DNA from: an uncultured Saprospiraceae bacterium
GTDB taxonomy: Bacteria > Bacteroidota > Bacteroidia > Chitinophagales > Saprospiraceae
Direction of reading: 5' to 3'
Length of the DNA stretch: 18,449 bases
Assembly (NCBI GenBank): GCA_937894165.1
Contig: CALCSX010000382.1
Span: 1 to 18,449, forward strand
Shown here: positions 6,969 to 14,623 of the stretch, piece after piece
Position numbering within the stretch: position 1 is the first letter of the stretch
Layout: each line of letters opens with the position of its first letter
Notes under the pieces: model-generated
What the model was told of the DNA's origin: nothing
What the model saw: only the letters and a program-made list of their open reading frames with translations
Databases searched by the model: none
Translations under genes and position numbers: made by a program

Positions 6969-7919
6969 TTATTTCAATTCGAAAGTGGTTTTACCACTCA
7001 AATAACCTTTGTTATATACTTCGATGTTATAGGTTCCGCTAGCGAACCCATCTTCACTTTCATAATTGGCACAAGTATCAAGGGAATCATTTCTGTAATC
7101 AGTGCTTTTTGCCACTGTGTATCTGATTTCCTTATTCGACATATTAGCGATAGTTACTCCTCCACCTTCACTAGCTGAGGAAATAGTTTCACCGGCTGGG
7201 CTAATAATACGAATAAAGAATTGCTCTTTACCCGGATTTACAATGTTGTTATCCATGGCTGTAAAGCAAATTTCTAGCATATCTATGCTTTTCGCTTTCG
7301 ACTTACTAACTTCTTTACCGCTTTTTTTCACCATGATACCTTTCACAGATATGTTGGTAGTTTTGATCACAGAAGCCATGCTGACCTTGCTGCTGAGTTT
7401 TTCTCTTTCTTCCGCTAAAGTTAGGTTCTCAGAAGTCAATTTCTCTTCCATCAGCTTGGTATTCTCTCTTACAACTTGGAGAGTGTCTTTAAGTCCGGTT
7501 GATGTAATCTGCAAAGAATCATTCTGTGCTTTCAATTGATTTATTTCAGAAACATAGCTGTCCATATTTGCTTTCAACTCTCTCAACTGTCTTCTAGCCT
7601 GATCTAATTCTCCTTTTGATCGGATAAGCGTAGAAATCTCATCTTTTTGTTTGGTCAGCTCCATTTTTTGAGCTTCGATTCTATTATTTAGATCTACATT
7701 ATCACTCTTCATGGCCTCCAATTCTGCGATAGCTGTAGAATATTCCTCCTCAAGTTCATCTTTAAATTTGGTGGTTTCATCAAGAGATACTTTTGTCTCT
7801 TCCAATTCACCGGATACCACACTTCTATTTACGGCTAACCAAATTAATGCTGCCAATAATAATATTATTGCTACTACAGCGATTCTCAATAATTTTTTAT
7901 CAGAATTTGATGCTTTCAT
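6969..7919 (-). CDS. Membrane-anchored coiled-coil protein of unknown function
   Basis: I do not recognise a named family for this 316-residue protein. After a short basic N-terminus (SDKKLLR) comes one hydrophobic segment at about 11-31, most simply a signal anchor that places the rest in the periplasm. Residues about 36-178 are a long heptad-rich, highly charged coiled coil. The C-terminal part (about 180-316) is predicted beta-rich, with Ig-like strand patterns (FFIRIISPAGE, SGTYNIEVYNKG) and two cysteines (in EICFTA and DTCANY). Such proteins are common hypotheticals in Bacteroidota; a structural or scaffold role at the envelope is plausible but unproven. It is a single-gene unit: its 3' end meets the terminator shared with ileS, and its 5' end faces the exonuclease gene across a 290-bp AT-rich gap. 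Confidence 0.85.
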   Translation of the reverse strand: MKASNSDKKLLRIAVVAIILLLAALIWLAVNRSVVSGELEETKVSLDETTKFKDELEEEYSTAIAELEAMKSDNVDLNNRIEAQKMELTKQKDEISTLIRSKGELDQARRQLRELKANMDSYVSEINQLKAQNDSLQITSTGLKDTLQVVRENTKLMEEKLTSENLTLAEEREKLSSKVSMASVIKTTNISVKGIMVKKSGKEVSKSKAKSIDMLEICFTAMDNNIVNPGKEQFFIRIISPAGETISSASEGGGVTIANMSNKEIRYTVAKSTDYRNDSLDTCANYESEDGFASGTYNIEVYNKGYLSGKTTFELK

Positions 7920-8209
7920 TCTTCTATATAAGTTTATTAAATGTTTAAAAAAAAATTAGTCAAAAATTCCATAATACACAATTCTTTCTCTAGGACAGCG
8001 ATTCAAGGAATCCTTTTTTCTGACTAGAAAATGCCAATGTAGTATTAAGAAATAAATCTTTAGAAACCTTTTAACTTGAATAACCCTACATAAAGTTATA
8101 AAATTTATCTAATTCAAGCTAAAAACACACCTTTTTTAAAAAAAAATAAAAAATTTTTATGGAATTTCTCACTTTTTGCGTCTATATATAAACGACAAAA
8201 TTATAAATT
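7920..8209. other. 290-bp AT-rich divergent intergenic region
   Basis: This gap separates the coiled-coil gene (minus) from the exonuclease gene (plus). It is very AT-rich, with long A and T runs around 8133-8158. It has no ORF worth calling. Overlapping short inverted repeats lie near 7999-8016: GATTC-AAG-GAATC and AAGGA-A-TCCTT. No strong promoter match is seen for the exonuclease gene. For the coiled-coil gene the best match lies at the far right end (8196-8225). Confidence 0.6.
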
Positions 8210-8225
8210 ATGATACCCGGACCAA
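8196..8225 (-). promoter_or_regulatory. Candidate minus-strand promoter for the coiled-coil gene
   Basis: Read on the minus strand, TTG (8225-8223), exactly 19 nt, then TAATTTTG (8203-8196) fits the Bacteroidota consensus. It overlaps the first codons of the exonuclease gene. If real, it gives the coiled-coil gene a leader of about 270 nt. In DNA this AT-rich a chance match is possible. Confidence 0.33.
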
Positions 8226-9043
8226 TTACAAACTATTTATTTCTGGATATTGAGACTGTTAGCAGTTCAAAAACCTTCTCCGACCTCAGTAATTCAATGC
8301 AGCAATTTTGGGCGAAAAAAGCTCAAACACTCAGTAAATATGAAGACTCTCACCATAGTGATTATAATGAAATTATGTATTCTTCTAAGGCAGGGATTTT
8401 TGCTGAATTCAGTAAGATTGTTTGCATATCCATCGGCGCATTTTTTAGAAAGGATGGAGAATTACATTTCAAGGTAAAATCTTTCAAAAATAACGATGAA
8501 GCCGATTTGATCGCAGAATTTTTTCAGCTCATGGAGGAAAAATACAGCGACAATGAAGTGATACTTTGTGGTCATAATATCAGAGAGTTTGATATTCCCT
8601 TTATTTGCCGGCGGGCTCTTGTAAATAGGAAAAGAATTCCTGAATTATTCAACTTTATGGGAAAGAAACCCTGGGAAATCACCAAAGTGATAGATACGAT
8701 GGAAATTTGGAAATTCGGGGATTACAAGAATTTTACCTCTCTGGATTTAATGGCCCATCTTTTGCAAATTCCTTCTCCTAAAAATGATTTGTCAGGCGAG
8801 AAAGTCGGTCAAGCTTACTGGGAGGAAAACAGATTAGAGGATATTGTGAAATATTGCGAAAAGGATGTCATCACTGTCGGCAGATTGATTCAACGGATTT
8901 TGGATGAAGAAATCATTGACGATACTAAAATCATTTATATAAAAGACAAGAAAACTCAAAAGGAAAATCTCAGGGAAAATGATTTTCAAATATTTGAAGA
9001 AGTGACCAACCATTATCATATGACTGAAAACGACAACTCATAA
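8210..9043 (+). CDS. Stand-alone DEDDy 3'-5' exonuclease, PolB-exonuclease-like
   Basis: This 277-residue cytoplasmic protein carries the three exonuclease motifs of the DnaQ/RNase H fold: motif I LFLDIET (D13, E15), motif II GHNIREFDIPF (D128) and motif III YCEKDV (Y215, D219). The tyrosine in motif III makes it DEDDy, and the spacing resembles the family annotated as predicted 3'-5' exonuclease related to the PolB exonuclease domain. No polymerase domain follows, so it probably works as a separate nuclease in DNA or RNA processing or repair; the substrate is unknown. A stretch of about 50 residues after motif I (20-70) is longer than in a minimal DnaQ fold. The ATG at 8210 starts just before motif I and allows no longer N-terminus. 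The next gene follows after about 100 bp. Confidence 0.85.
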   Translation: MIPGPITNYLFLDIETVSSSKTFSDLSNSMQQFWAKKAQTLSKYEDSHHSDYNEIMYSSKAGIFAEFSKIVCISIGAFFRKDGELHFKVKSFKNNDEADLIAEFFQLMEEKYSDNEVILCGHNIREFDIPFICRRALVNRKRIPELFNFMGKKPWEITKVIDTMEIWKFGDYKNFTSLDLMAHLLQIPSPKNDLSGEKVGQAYWEENRLEDIVKYCEKDVITVGRLIQRILDEEIIDDTKIIYIKDKKTQKENLRENDFQIFEEVTNHYHMTENDNS

Positions 9044-9074
9044 CACCTTAATTTTAATAAATACCATTACACAC

Positions 9075-9106
9075 GATTCATAATTGCTTATTTTTTTATA
9101 TCTTCG
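9075..9106 (+). promoter_or_regulatory. Promoter-like element shared with ileS
   Basis: GATTCAT, then ATTGC and CTTATTTTT, then TCTTC, recurs in the same order and nearly the same spacing ahead of ileS (3359-3391). The likely -7 here is either TATCTTCG (9099-9106) or a sequence near TTATTTTT. No -33 fits perfectly. It lies 40-70 bp before the ATG at 9146, the expected promoter position. Confidence 0.3.
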
Positions 9107-9145
9107 AATTATCCCTATTTCTTAATTAATAAAAATAAATAAATT

Positions 9146-9820
9146 ATGAAACGTATTATTATTTTAATGATTTTGCTCTCAGGCACTGTATTGGCTGAGC
9201 TCAAAAGTCAGGATTTTAAAAATTTTATTTCCTGTAAGGTAGACTCTACTGAATTTACGGCTGAGGCACGGCGGCTTCAACTTCCCATTTCCGGATTTAA
9301 CTATTTGGCATTCGCCGCCTTTAAAGTCAATCCGGATGTACAAGTTTGGCTGCGATTTTACTACTATTATGATGAGCTGAAGCCCGGCACCTATCAAATT
9401 GTTTCTGAAGAAGATATTGCTCAAAACAGTAAGAGAAGCTCCGATAAAAACATGGTGTGGGTGATGGTGGATTACACGGAGGAAACCGGCAAACTGGGTC
9501 ATGGCTTTCACGATGGGGAATCCTTATCAGGAACTGTTACCGTTACAGAAGTTACTGATTCATCGATTGAGGGGCATTTTGAGGCTACTTTGAATGGTGT
9601 TTATTATAAAAAGCGAGGTATGGCTACTATTTCGGGAAGAGGTTTGGAAGCCAATATTAAAAGAAAGATTATGACCAATGCCGGCGGTGGAATGATCGCT
9701 CACTCAGATCCTCATCATCACCCGGATACTAAAAAAATGAAGGACACAGATACGATAATTTTAAGCGAGGGTAAATTCTCGATAGATTGGAAGAAGACAG
9801 ATCCTGATTCTGAAAAATAG
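9146..9820 (+). CDS. Secreted or periplasmic beta-rich protein of unknown function
   Basis: The protein has 224 residues. The first 17 look like a Sec signal peptide (KR, then hydrophobic IIILMILLSGTVLA, cleavage likely before E18). With no cysteine at the cleavage site it is probably not a lipoprotein. The mature part has alternating hydrophobic and aromatic strands (VQVWLRFYYYYDEL, MVWVMVDY, SLSGTVTVTEV, IEGHFEATLN), suggesting a beta-sandwich or small barrel, and it vaguely recalls secreted Bacteroidota domains that begin F...C.VDG..FTA. A histidine group near the end (H186, H190-H192) could bind metal but lies in a low-complexity tail. I do not recognise the family. The start is the first ATG after a promoter-like region; a strong terminator follows, so it appears monocistronic. 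Confidence 0.75.
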   Translation: MKRIIILMILLSGTVLAELKSQDFKNFISCKVDSTEFTAEARRLQLPISGFNYLAFAAFKVNPDVQVWLRFYYYYDELKPGTYQIVSEEDIAQNSKRSSDKNMVWVMVDYTEETGKLGHGFHDGESLSGTVTVTEVTDSSIEGHFEATLNGVYYKKRGMATISGRGLEANIKRKIMTNAGGGMIAHSDPHHHPDTKKMKDTDTIILSEGKFSIDWKKTDPDSEK

Positions 9821-9842
9821 CTTTTAGAAAATACTCTAAATT

Positions 9843-9878
9843 AAAAAGAGCAGCTATCTATTGAAAGCTGCTCTTTTT
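9843..9878. terminator. Bidirectional intrinsic terminator before the RND gene end
   Basis: AAAAAGAGCAGCT (9843-9855) and AGCTGCTCTTTTT (9866-9878) are perfect 13-base reverse complements around a 10-nt loop, with a T-run on each strand. It lies between two convergent stop codons and would serve both the secreted-protein gene and the four-gene efflux operon. Confidence 0.93.
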
Positions 9879-9891
9879 ATTTAAGACAAAA

Positions 9892-12800
9892 TTATTCCTT
9901 TACCTGATTATAATCATAAGTTTCCGGGGCGTTTCCTCCGGACTTGGCAATAAAGTAATATTTAGCGCGATAGAACAACCAGTACATCGCAGGAATAACA
10001 ATTAGCGTTAAAAAAGTTGCAAAAGTTAAACCATAAATCACAGTCCAAGCCATTGAACTCCAGAAATCCGCAGATTCCCCGCCAATAAAGATATCCGGAT
10101 CCAAGTTGTTGACCAAGCCAAAGAAATCAAAATTAAAACCAATAGCCAGAGGAATCAATCCTAAAACTGTGGTAATGGCTGTAAGTAACACCGGTCTTAA
10201 CCTGGTTGCACCTGCTTCGATGATGGAATCCTTGACCAAATGGTAGGGCAAGGTTCCATCAGGCAAACCCAATTCTTCCCGCTTTCGTTTTATCGTTAAG
10301 TTAGTATAGTCAATCAATACAATGGCATTATTTACGACGACACCCGCCAAGGAAATAATCCCCACCCCTGTCATTACAATAACAATGTCTGCTCCCGTGA
10401 TGGCAAGTCCAAGAAACACCCCAATTGTACTGAATAGAACTGATAGCATGATGATAAATGGTGAAATGACCGAGTTAAACTGAGCTACTATAATCAAGAA
10501 AATCGCAAACAAAGCAATTAACATCGCCATACTCAAAAATGCCGTAGCCTCCGCTTGCTCCTCCTGCTCTCCCGTAAAAGTATAGCTAAAACCTTCCGGA
10601 AGTGGATATTCCTCCATTTCTATCTTTAATTCTTCTATAATCTCATTGGCATTAAAACCATCCAAAACATTCGAGAAAATAGTGATCATCCTTTGCTGGT
10701 CCTTTCTCTTAACAGAACTGAAACTGGAGGTATATTCCAAGTCGGAAACAGCAGAAATTGGAACCTGCGAAAACTTACCTGTTGCCGGATCCCTGAATGT
10801 AATCAACTGATTCATCACATCCGTCACATCCTCCGTGTATCGATCTTGTAATCTTACGAAAACCGGATAGTCATCCTCTCCAAGTTTATATTGGCTAATT
10901 TCCTTTCCATAAATCGAAGTTCTTACCGCATCAGCAATCGCAAATGTTGATAAGCCATACTTTCTTGCAGATTCTCTGTCAACCTTGACGAGCAATTCCG
11001 GCTTCCCGATTTGAACATCTGCTTGCAATTCCTCAATTCCCGGAATATTTAACCTTTTCAAGTAAGCAACCAAATCCTCTGAGAGTACGGCCAATTCATT
11101 CAAATCATCACCGGTAACTTCAATATTGATAGGCTTTCCCGTTGGAGGTCCGTCTGAATTTTTATCTACAATAATCTTCACCCCGGGATATCCTTTCAAA
11201 CTTGTTCTTATGGTATCCATCAAATCCCATGTCGAAACTCCATCTCTTTCAGAAAAAGGAACGAATGAAACGGTAATCCTTCCCTTATTGGGTGTAGCAC
11301 CCGGTTCAGGCGGACCACTCGGATCCGAAGTATTTTCTCCTATTTGGCTCAAAATAGACTCTACGACAGTGCCATATTCACTCATCAAACCTATAATTTT
11401 CTCTTCCAGAGAGAGCATTATTTTATCTGTCTTTTCTATGTCGGTGCCCATTGGCAATTCTACGAAAGCATTAACATAAGTCGGTTCTGTGTCAGGGAAA
11501 AACACCACCTTAGGAGATTTGATTCCTATCAAAGCAATGGCTAAAAACAATAGCACAAAAGTTCCTCCAAAAATATAAATAGAATTATATTTTTTCAAAA
11601 CACCTTTTACGAAATTAAAATAAAAATGCTCTAGCTTCGGAAGAAAAGTATTTTGAAATCCAAAAGCCCATGGTCTTAATATAAAAACATTCAGCAAGGT
11701 GATAAATGCTGCAATCCCCATAAGATTCCGTAAGGCCGGAAATCCTACCAAATGAGCAAGTAGTCCAATACCTATTATTATCCCGGCAATTTTCATACCT
11801 TTCACCTTTTTCTGCCATCTCCCCGCCGCTGTCTCTGCGCGTTCATCAACTTTCAGAAAAGCAGCTGTTAAAACGGGATTGATTACCAGTGCCACCAACA
11901 ATGAAGAGGTTAAAACAGCTATCAATGTAATAGGAAGATATTTCATAAAGCTTCCCATCAAGCCGGGCCAGAAAGCCAGGGGTAAAAATGCTGCTAACGT
12001 AGTGGCGGTGGAAGCAATAATCGGAACCGCTACCTCGCCCGCTCCAAACTTTGCAGACTGCCAGGTACTGTAGCCCTCCTGCCTATACCTATAAATATTT
12101 TCAACAATAACGATACCATTATCAACCAACATTCCCAGTGCCAAAATCAATCCGAAAAGTACCACCATATTTAGGGTAATACCCGCTAAATTTAGCATTA
12201 AAATACCTAATAACATGGACAATGGGATGGCTATACCCACGAACATCGCATTTCGTATACCCAGGAAAAATAAGAGAACTAAAACCACCAAAATCACACC
12301 TGAAATAATTGAATTCTCCAGGTTGCTGACCTCTCTTCGAGTATTTACAGACTGATCGTTGAAAACCGAAACTTTCAGGTCCGCAGGGAAGATATTTGTC
12401 TGTGCATATTGCAATATTTCCTTAATCTTATCAGAGGCTGACAAAAGGTTTTCTCCCGATCTCTTTATAACATCAACAGAAACTACCGGCAACAAATCCG
12501 ACCTCGAAATACTGGTTCGATCCATATATCCGAAACTCACATCAGCGATATCTTTCAGGTGAATAGGATTGTTATTTTCGCTTTTGACAATCATATTTGC
12601 CAATTGATCAGCGTCAGCAAACTCCCCTTCGACCCTCACCGCTCTTCTGAAATCATCATTGACAAGCTCGCCACCTGACATGGTAAGGTTTTCAGAATTT
12701 ACAGCATTCTCAATATCCGCAAAGGTCACTTTAAGCGATTGCATCTTGAAAGGATCTACCATTATTTTCATTTCTCTATCAAGCGATCCTTTGATCTCTG

Positions 12801-13365
12801 CCCCGGATATTTCGGTCAACTTTTCGATCTCATCCTCCAAATATTCCGCATAACCTTTCAATTCATCATTGGTGTAATCTCCACTCAGGTTGATTGTCAA
12901 AATAGGTAGCTCTGCCAAATTAATATCCATAACCAAAGGATCTGAGGGCAAATCATTGGGCAGATCTGTCATTGATCTATCGACCGCATCCTTAACCTTT
13001 CTCGAGGCAAAATCAATATCTATATTGGTATCGAATTCCACTACGATGCTTGAAAAATCCTGTACAGAAGTAGAAGTAACCTTTTTAACTTCCGAAATAG
13101 TAGAAATTTCCTTTTCCAAGGGCCTTGTCACCAAATTTTCAATATCCACTGCCGAATTGCCGGGGTATGGAGTATTGACGAAGATTGTAGGAAAAGACAC
13201 CTCCGGAAACTGTTCCTTTGGCATGGCATCATAAGCCCAGTAGCCGAAGAGAAATATCATAATTGTTAAGAGGAATACACTGGTTCCATTGTCAACCGAA
13301 AGGCTGGACAAGCCAAACTCCCGTAAACCTTTTTTGTCTTTAATATCTTTATCTACGTTTTCCAT
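9892..13365 (-). CDS. RND efflux permease, HAE1 (AcrB-like) family
   Basis: This is the inner-membrane, proton-driven pump of the tripartite system, 1157 residues from the ATG at 13365. An open frame continues to 13479, but that part lies inside the upstream gene, and the family signature starts right after this ATG, four bases from the previous stop. The N-terminal TM1 (about 29-46), paired periplasmic porter domains and two bundles of TM helices are evident. TM4 has LGMLVDNGIVIVEN, with D415 matching AcrB D407 but N416 in place of D408; TM10 has VVVNNAIVLID, with N1012 where AcrB has K940. A stretch at about 524-567 adds two hydrophobic segments between TM6 and TM7, and about 20 residues extend the TM11-TM12 loop (NNLDPDIFIGGESADF). 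HAE1 members usually export drugs, dyes or lipophilic compounds; the substrate is unknown. It is the last gene of the operon. Confidence 0.93.
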   Translation of the reverse strand: MENVDKDIKDKKGLREFGLSSLSVDNGTSVFLLTIMIFLFGYWAYDAMPKEQFPEVSFPTIFVNTPYPGNSAVDIENLVTRPLEKEISTISEVKKVTSTSVQDFSSIVVEFDTNIDIDFASRKVKDAVDRSMTDLPNDLPSDPLVMDINLAELPILTINLSGDYTNDELKGYAEYLEDEIEKLTEISGAEIKGSLDREMKIMVDPFKMQSLKVTFADIENAVNSENLTMSGGELVNDDFRRAVRVEGEFADADQLANMIVKSENNNPIHLKDIADVSFGYMDRTSISRSDLLPVVSVDVIKRSGENLLSASDKIKEILQYAQTNIFPADLKVSVFNDQSVNTRREVSNLENSIISGVILVVLVLLFFLGIRNAMFVGIAIPLSMLLGILMLNLAGITLNMVVLFGLILALGMLVDNGIVIVENIYRYRQEGYSTWQSAKFGAGEVAVPIIASTATTLAAFLPLAFWPGLMGSFMKYLPITLIAVLTSSLLVALVINPVLTAAFLKVDERAETAAGRWQKKVKGMKIAGIIIGIGLLAHLVGFPALRNLMGIAAFITLLNVFILRPWAFGFQNTFLPKLEHFYFNFVKGVLKKYNSIYIFGGTFVLLFLAIALIGIKSPKVVFFPDTEPTYVNAFVELPMGTDIEKTDKIMLSLEEKIIGLMSEYGTVVESILSQIGENTSDPSGPPEPGATPNKGRITVSFVPFSERDGVSTWDLMDTIRTSLKGYPGVKIIVDKNSDGPPTGKPINIEVTGDDLNELAVLSEDLVAYLKRLNIPGIEELQADVQIGKPELLVKVDRESARKYGLSTFAIADAVRTSIYGKEISQYKLGEDDYPVFVRLQDRYTEDVTDVMNQLITFRDPATGKFSQVPISAVSDLEYTSSFSSVKRKDQQRMITIFSNVLDGFNANEIIEELKIEMEEYPLPEGFSYTFTGEQEEQAEATAFLSMAMLIALFAIFLIIVAQFNSVISPFIIMLSVLFSTIGVFLGLAITGADIVIVMTGVGIISLAGVVVNNAIVLIDYTNLTIKRKREELGLPDGTLPYHLVKDSIIEAGATRLRPVLLTAITTVLGLIPLAIGFNFDFFGLVNNLDPDIFIGGESADFWSSMAWTVIYGLTFATFLTLIVIPAMYWLFYRAKYYFIAKSGGNAPETYDYNQVKE

Positions 13366-13369
13366 ATAT

Positions 13370-14578
13370 TTATTTTGTAGCTGTGTTAGGTGAATCAGAA
13401 GGAGATTCATACAATTGATCCGCATCTGAATCTGTGATAATGGAAAGTAATGTACCATCAACCAAGCCTCGCGCGCCATCCCTCACTACCAATTCACCTG
13501 GCTTGATGCCATCTTCAACTACCACCCTATTATTAAAACTCTGACCTGTTTTAACATATTTTTTGGTTGCTGTTGGATGCTCACCTTCCTTAGATACAGC
13601 CATAACGTATTCCCTTCCGCTAATTTCCTGTTGGACTAATGGGAGAGGCAGTACAATTACATCTTCCAAAACATAATCATTTATGCTAATTTTAACCAAC
13701 ATATTGGGTTTGATCAGATTGTTTTTATCCGGTTGGATTTTAGCTTCGATTTTAAAAGTTCTGTTAGCCGGGTTTATTACCGAGCCTATTAGACTTATTG
13801 TAGCCTGCTGTGTTTGGTTTATCGCCGGAAATTCAATACTGACCTTGTCTCCTAATCGAATAGTATTCAAATAAGATTCAGGCATATCGGCCACTATTTT
13901 AAGGTTTCTGTTACTGACAATACTCACAATTGGTATTCCCGGAGAGGCAAATTCACCTTCTTTCATATTCAATTCTGAAACAACACCGGATTTTGGGGCA
14001 TAAATGGTAGATTTAGCCAAATTGGTGTTTATTGTTTCAATATTTCTTTCTAATCTTTCGACATTTGTCTTGGATTCCAAAAATTGAACTTCACTGCCAA
14101 TTCTATCTTTCCACAAAGCTTCTTGCCTTTGAAAAACATCACGGGCAAGTGTCAGTTGGGTCTCAATTTCAGCTTTTTGGGACAATAAACTTTGATTATC
14201 TAATCTCGCAATTATTTGTCCTGCAGAAACATTCTGTCCTTCAGTTACAAATAATCTGTTGATCCGACCACCCATTTCTGCTGAAGCGATTACCTCATCC
14301 TGTGAGATGACAGTTCCTTGCAAATTAACAAAGTGCTCAAAATTTTTAACCTCTGCTGTATCCACCGTGACAGTGGTTAACTCTATCTTTTTACCCTCTT
14401 TATTTTCAAGGAGAATGGTCAACTCATCTATTTCCTTTTCAATGGCTCTTTGCTCTGTTTTCTTGGTGTTGATTAAATTTTTCAACTCAGCAGCGTCCAT
14501 TTCAGTGTTGTCCTGCGGGGCAGAGCAGGAAACAAGGAATGTTAAAAAAATTATACCAAGGAATAATAGGTTTTTCAT
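13370..14578 (-). CDS. Membrane-fusion lipoprotein of the RND pump
   Basis: This 402-residue periplasmic adaptor (HlyD/AcrA type) links the permease to the outer-membrane channel. It has a lipoprotein signal with lipobox LVSC (C18), so the mature N-terminus is lipid-anchored. A short extra coiled segment follows (about 27-62), then half of a lipoyl domain (about 96-128), an alpha-hairpin (129-189), the second half of the lipoyl domain (TIYAPKSGVVSEL, 191-203), and beta-barrel and membrane-proximal domains up to about 375. The last 20-odd residues are acidic and serine-rich, probably disordered. The early coil before the lipoyl domain is longer than in AcrA. Its stop is four bases from the permease start, implying tight translational linkage, and 45 bp separate it from the TolC-like gene. 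Confidence 0.92.
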   Translation of the reverse strand: MKNLLFLGIIFLTFLVSCSAPQDNTEMDAAELKNLINTKKTEQRAIEKEIDELTILLENKEGKKIELTTVTVDTAEVKNFEHFVNLQGTVISQDEVIASAEMGGRINRLFVTEGQNVSAGQIIARLDNQSLLSQKAEIETQLTLARDVFQRQEALWKDRIGSEVQFLESKTNVERLERNIETINTNLAKSTIYAPKSGVVSELNMKEGEFASPGIPIVSIVSNRNLKIVADMPESYLNTIRLGDKVSIEFPAINQTQQATISLIGSVINPANRTFKIEAKIQPDKNNLIKPNMLVKISINDYVLEDVIVLPLPLVQQEISGREYVMAVSKEGEHPTATKKYVKTGQSFNNRVVVEDGIKPGELVVRDGARGLVDGTLLSIITDSDADQLYESPSDSPNTATK

Positions 14579-14623
14579 ATATAATTAGTTTTGACTATCT
14601 ATTTAATTGATTATTAAGCTTTA

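Noticed and set aside
7999..8016. Short overlapping inverted repeats as a terminator or operator
   Set aside because: Arms are only five bases, they are mutually exclusive, and their position fits neither promoter; chance is likely.
13366..13479. N-terminal extension of the RND permease to an upstream ATG (38 extra residues)
   Set aside because: It lies entirely within the 3' end of the membrane-fusion gene in another frame, and its residues do not resemble the family N-terminus. The ATG at 13365, four bases after the previous stop, is the natural start.
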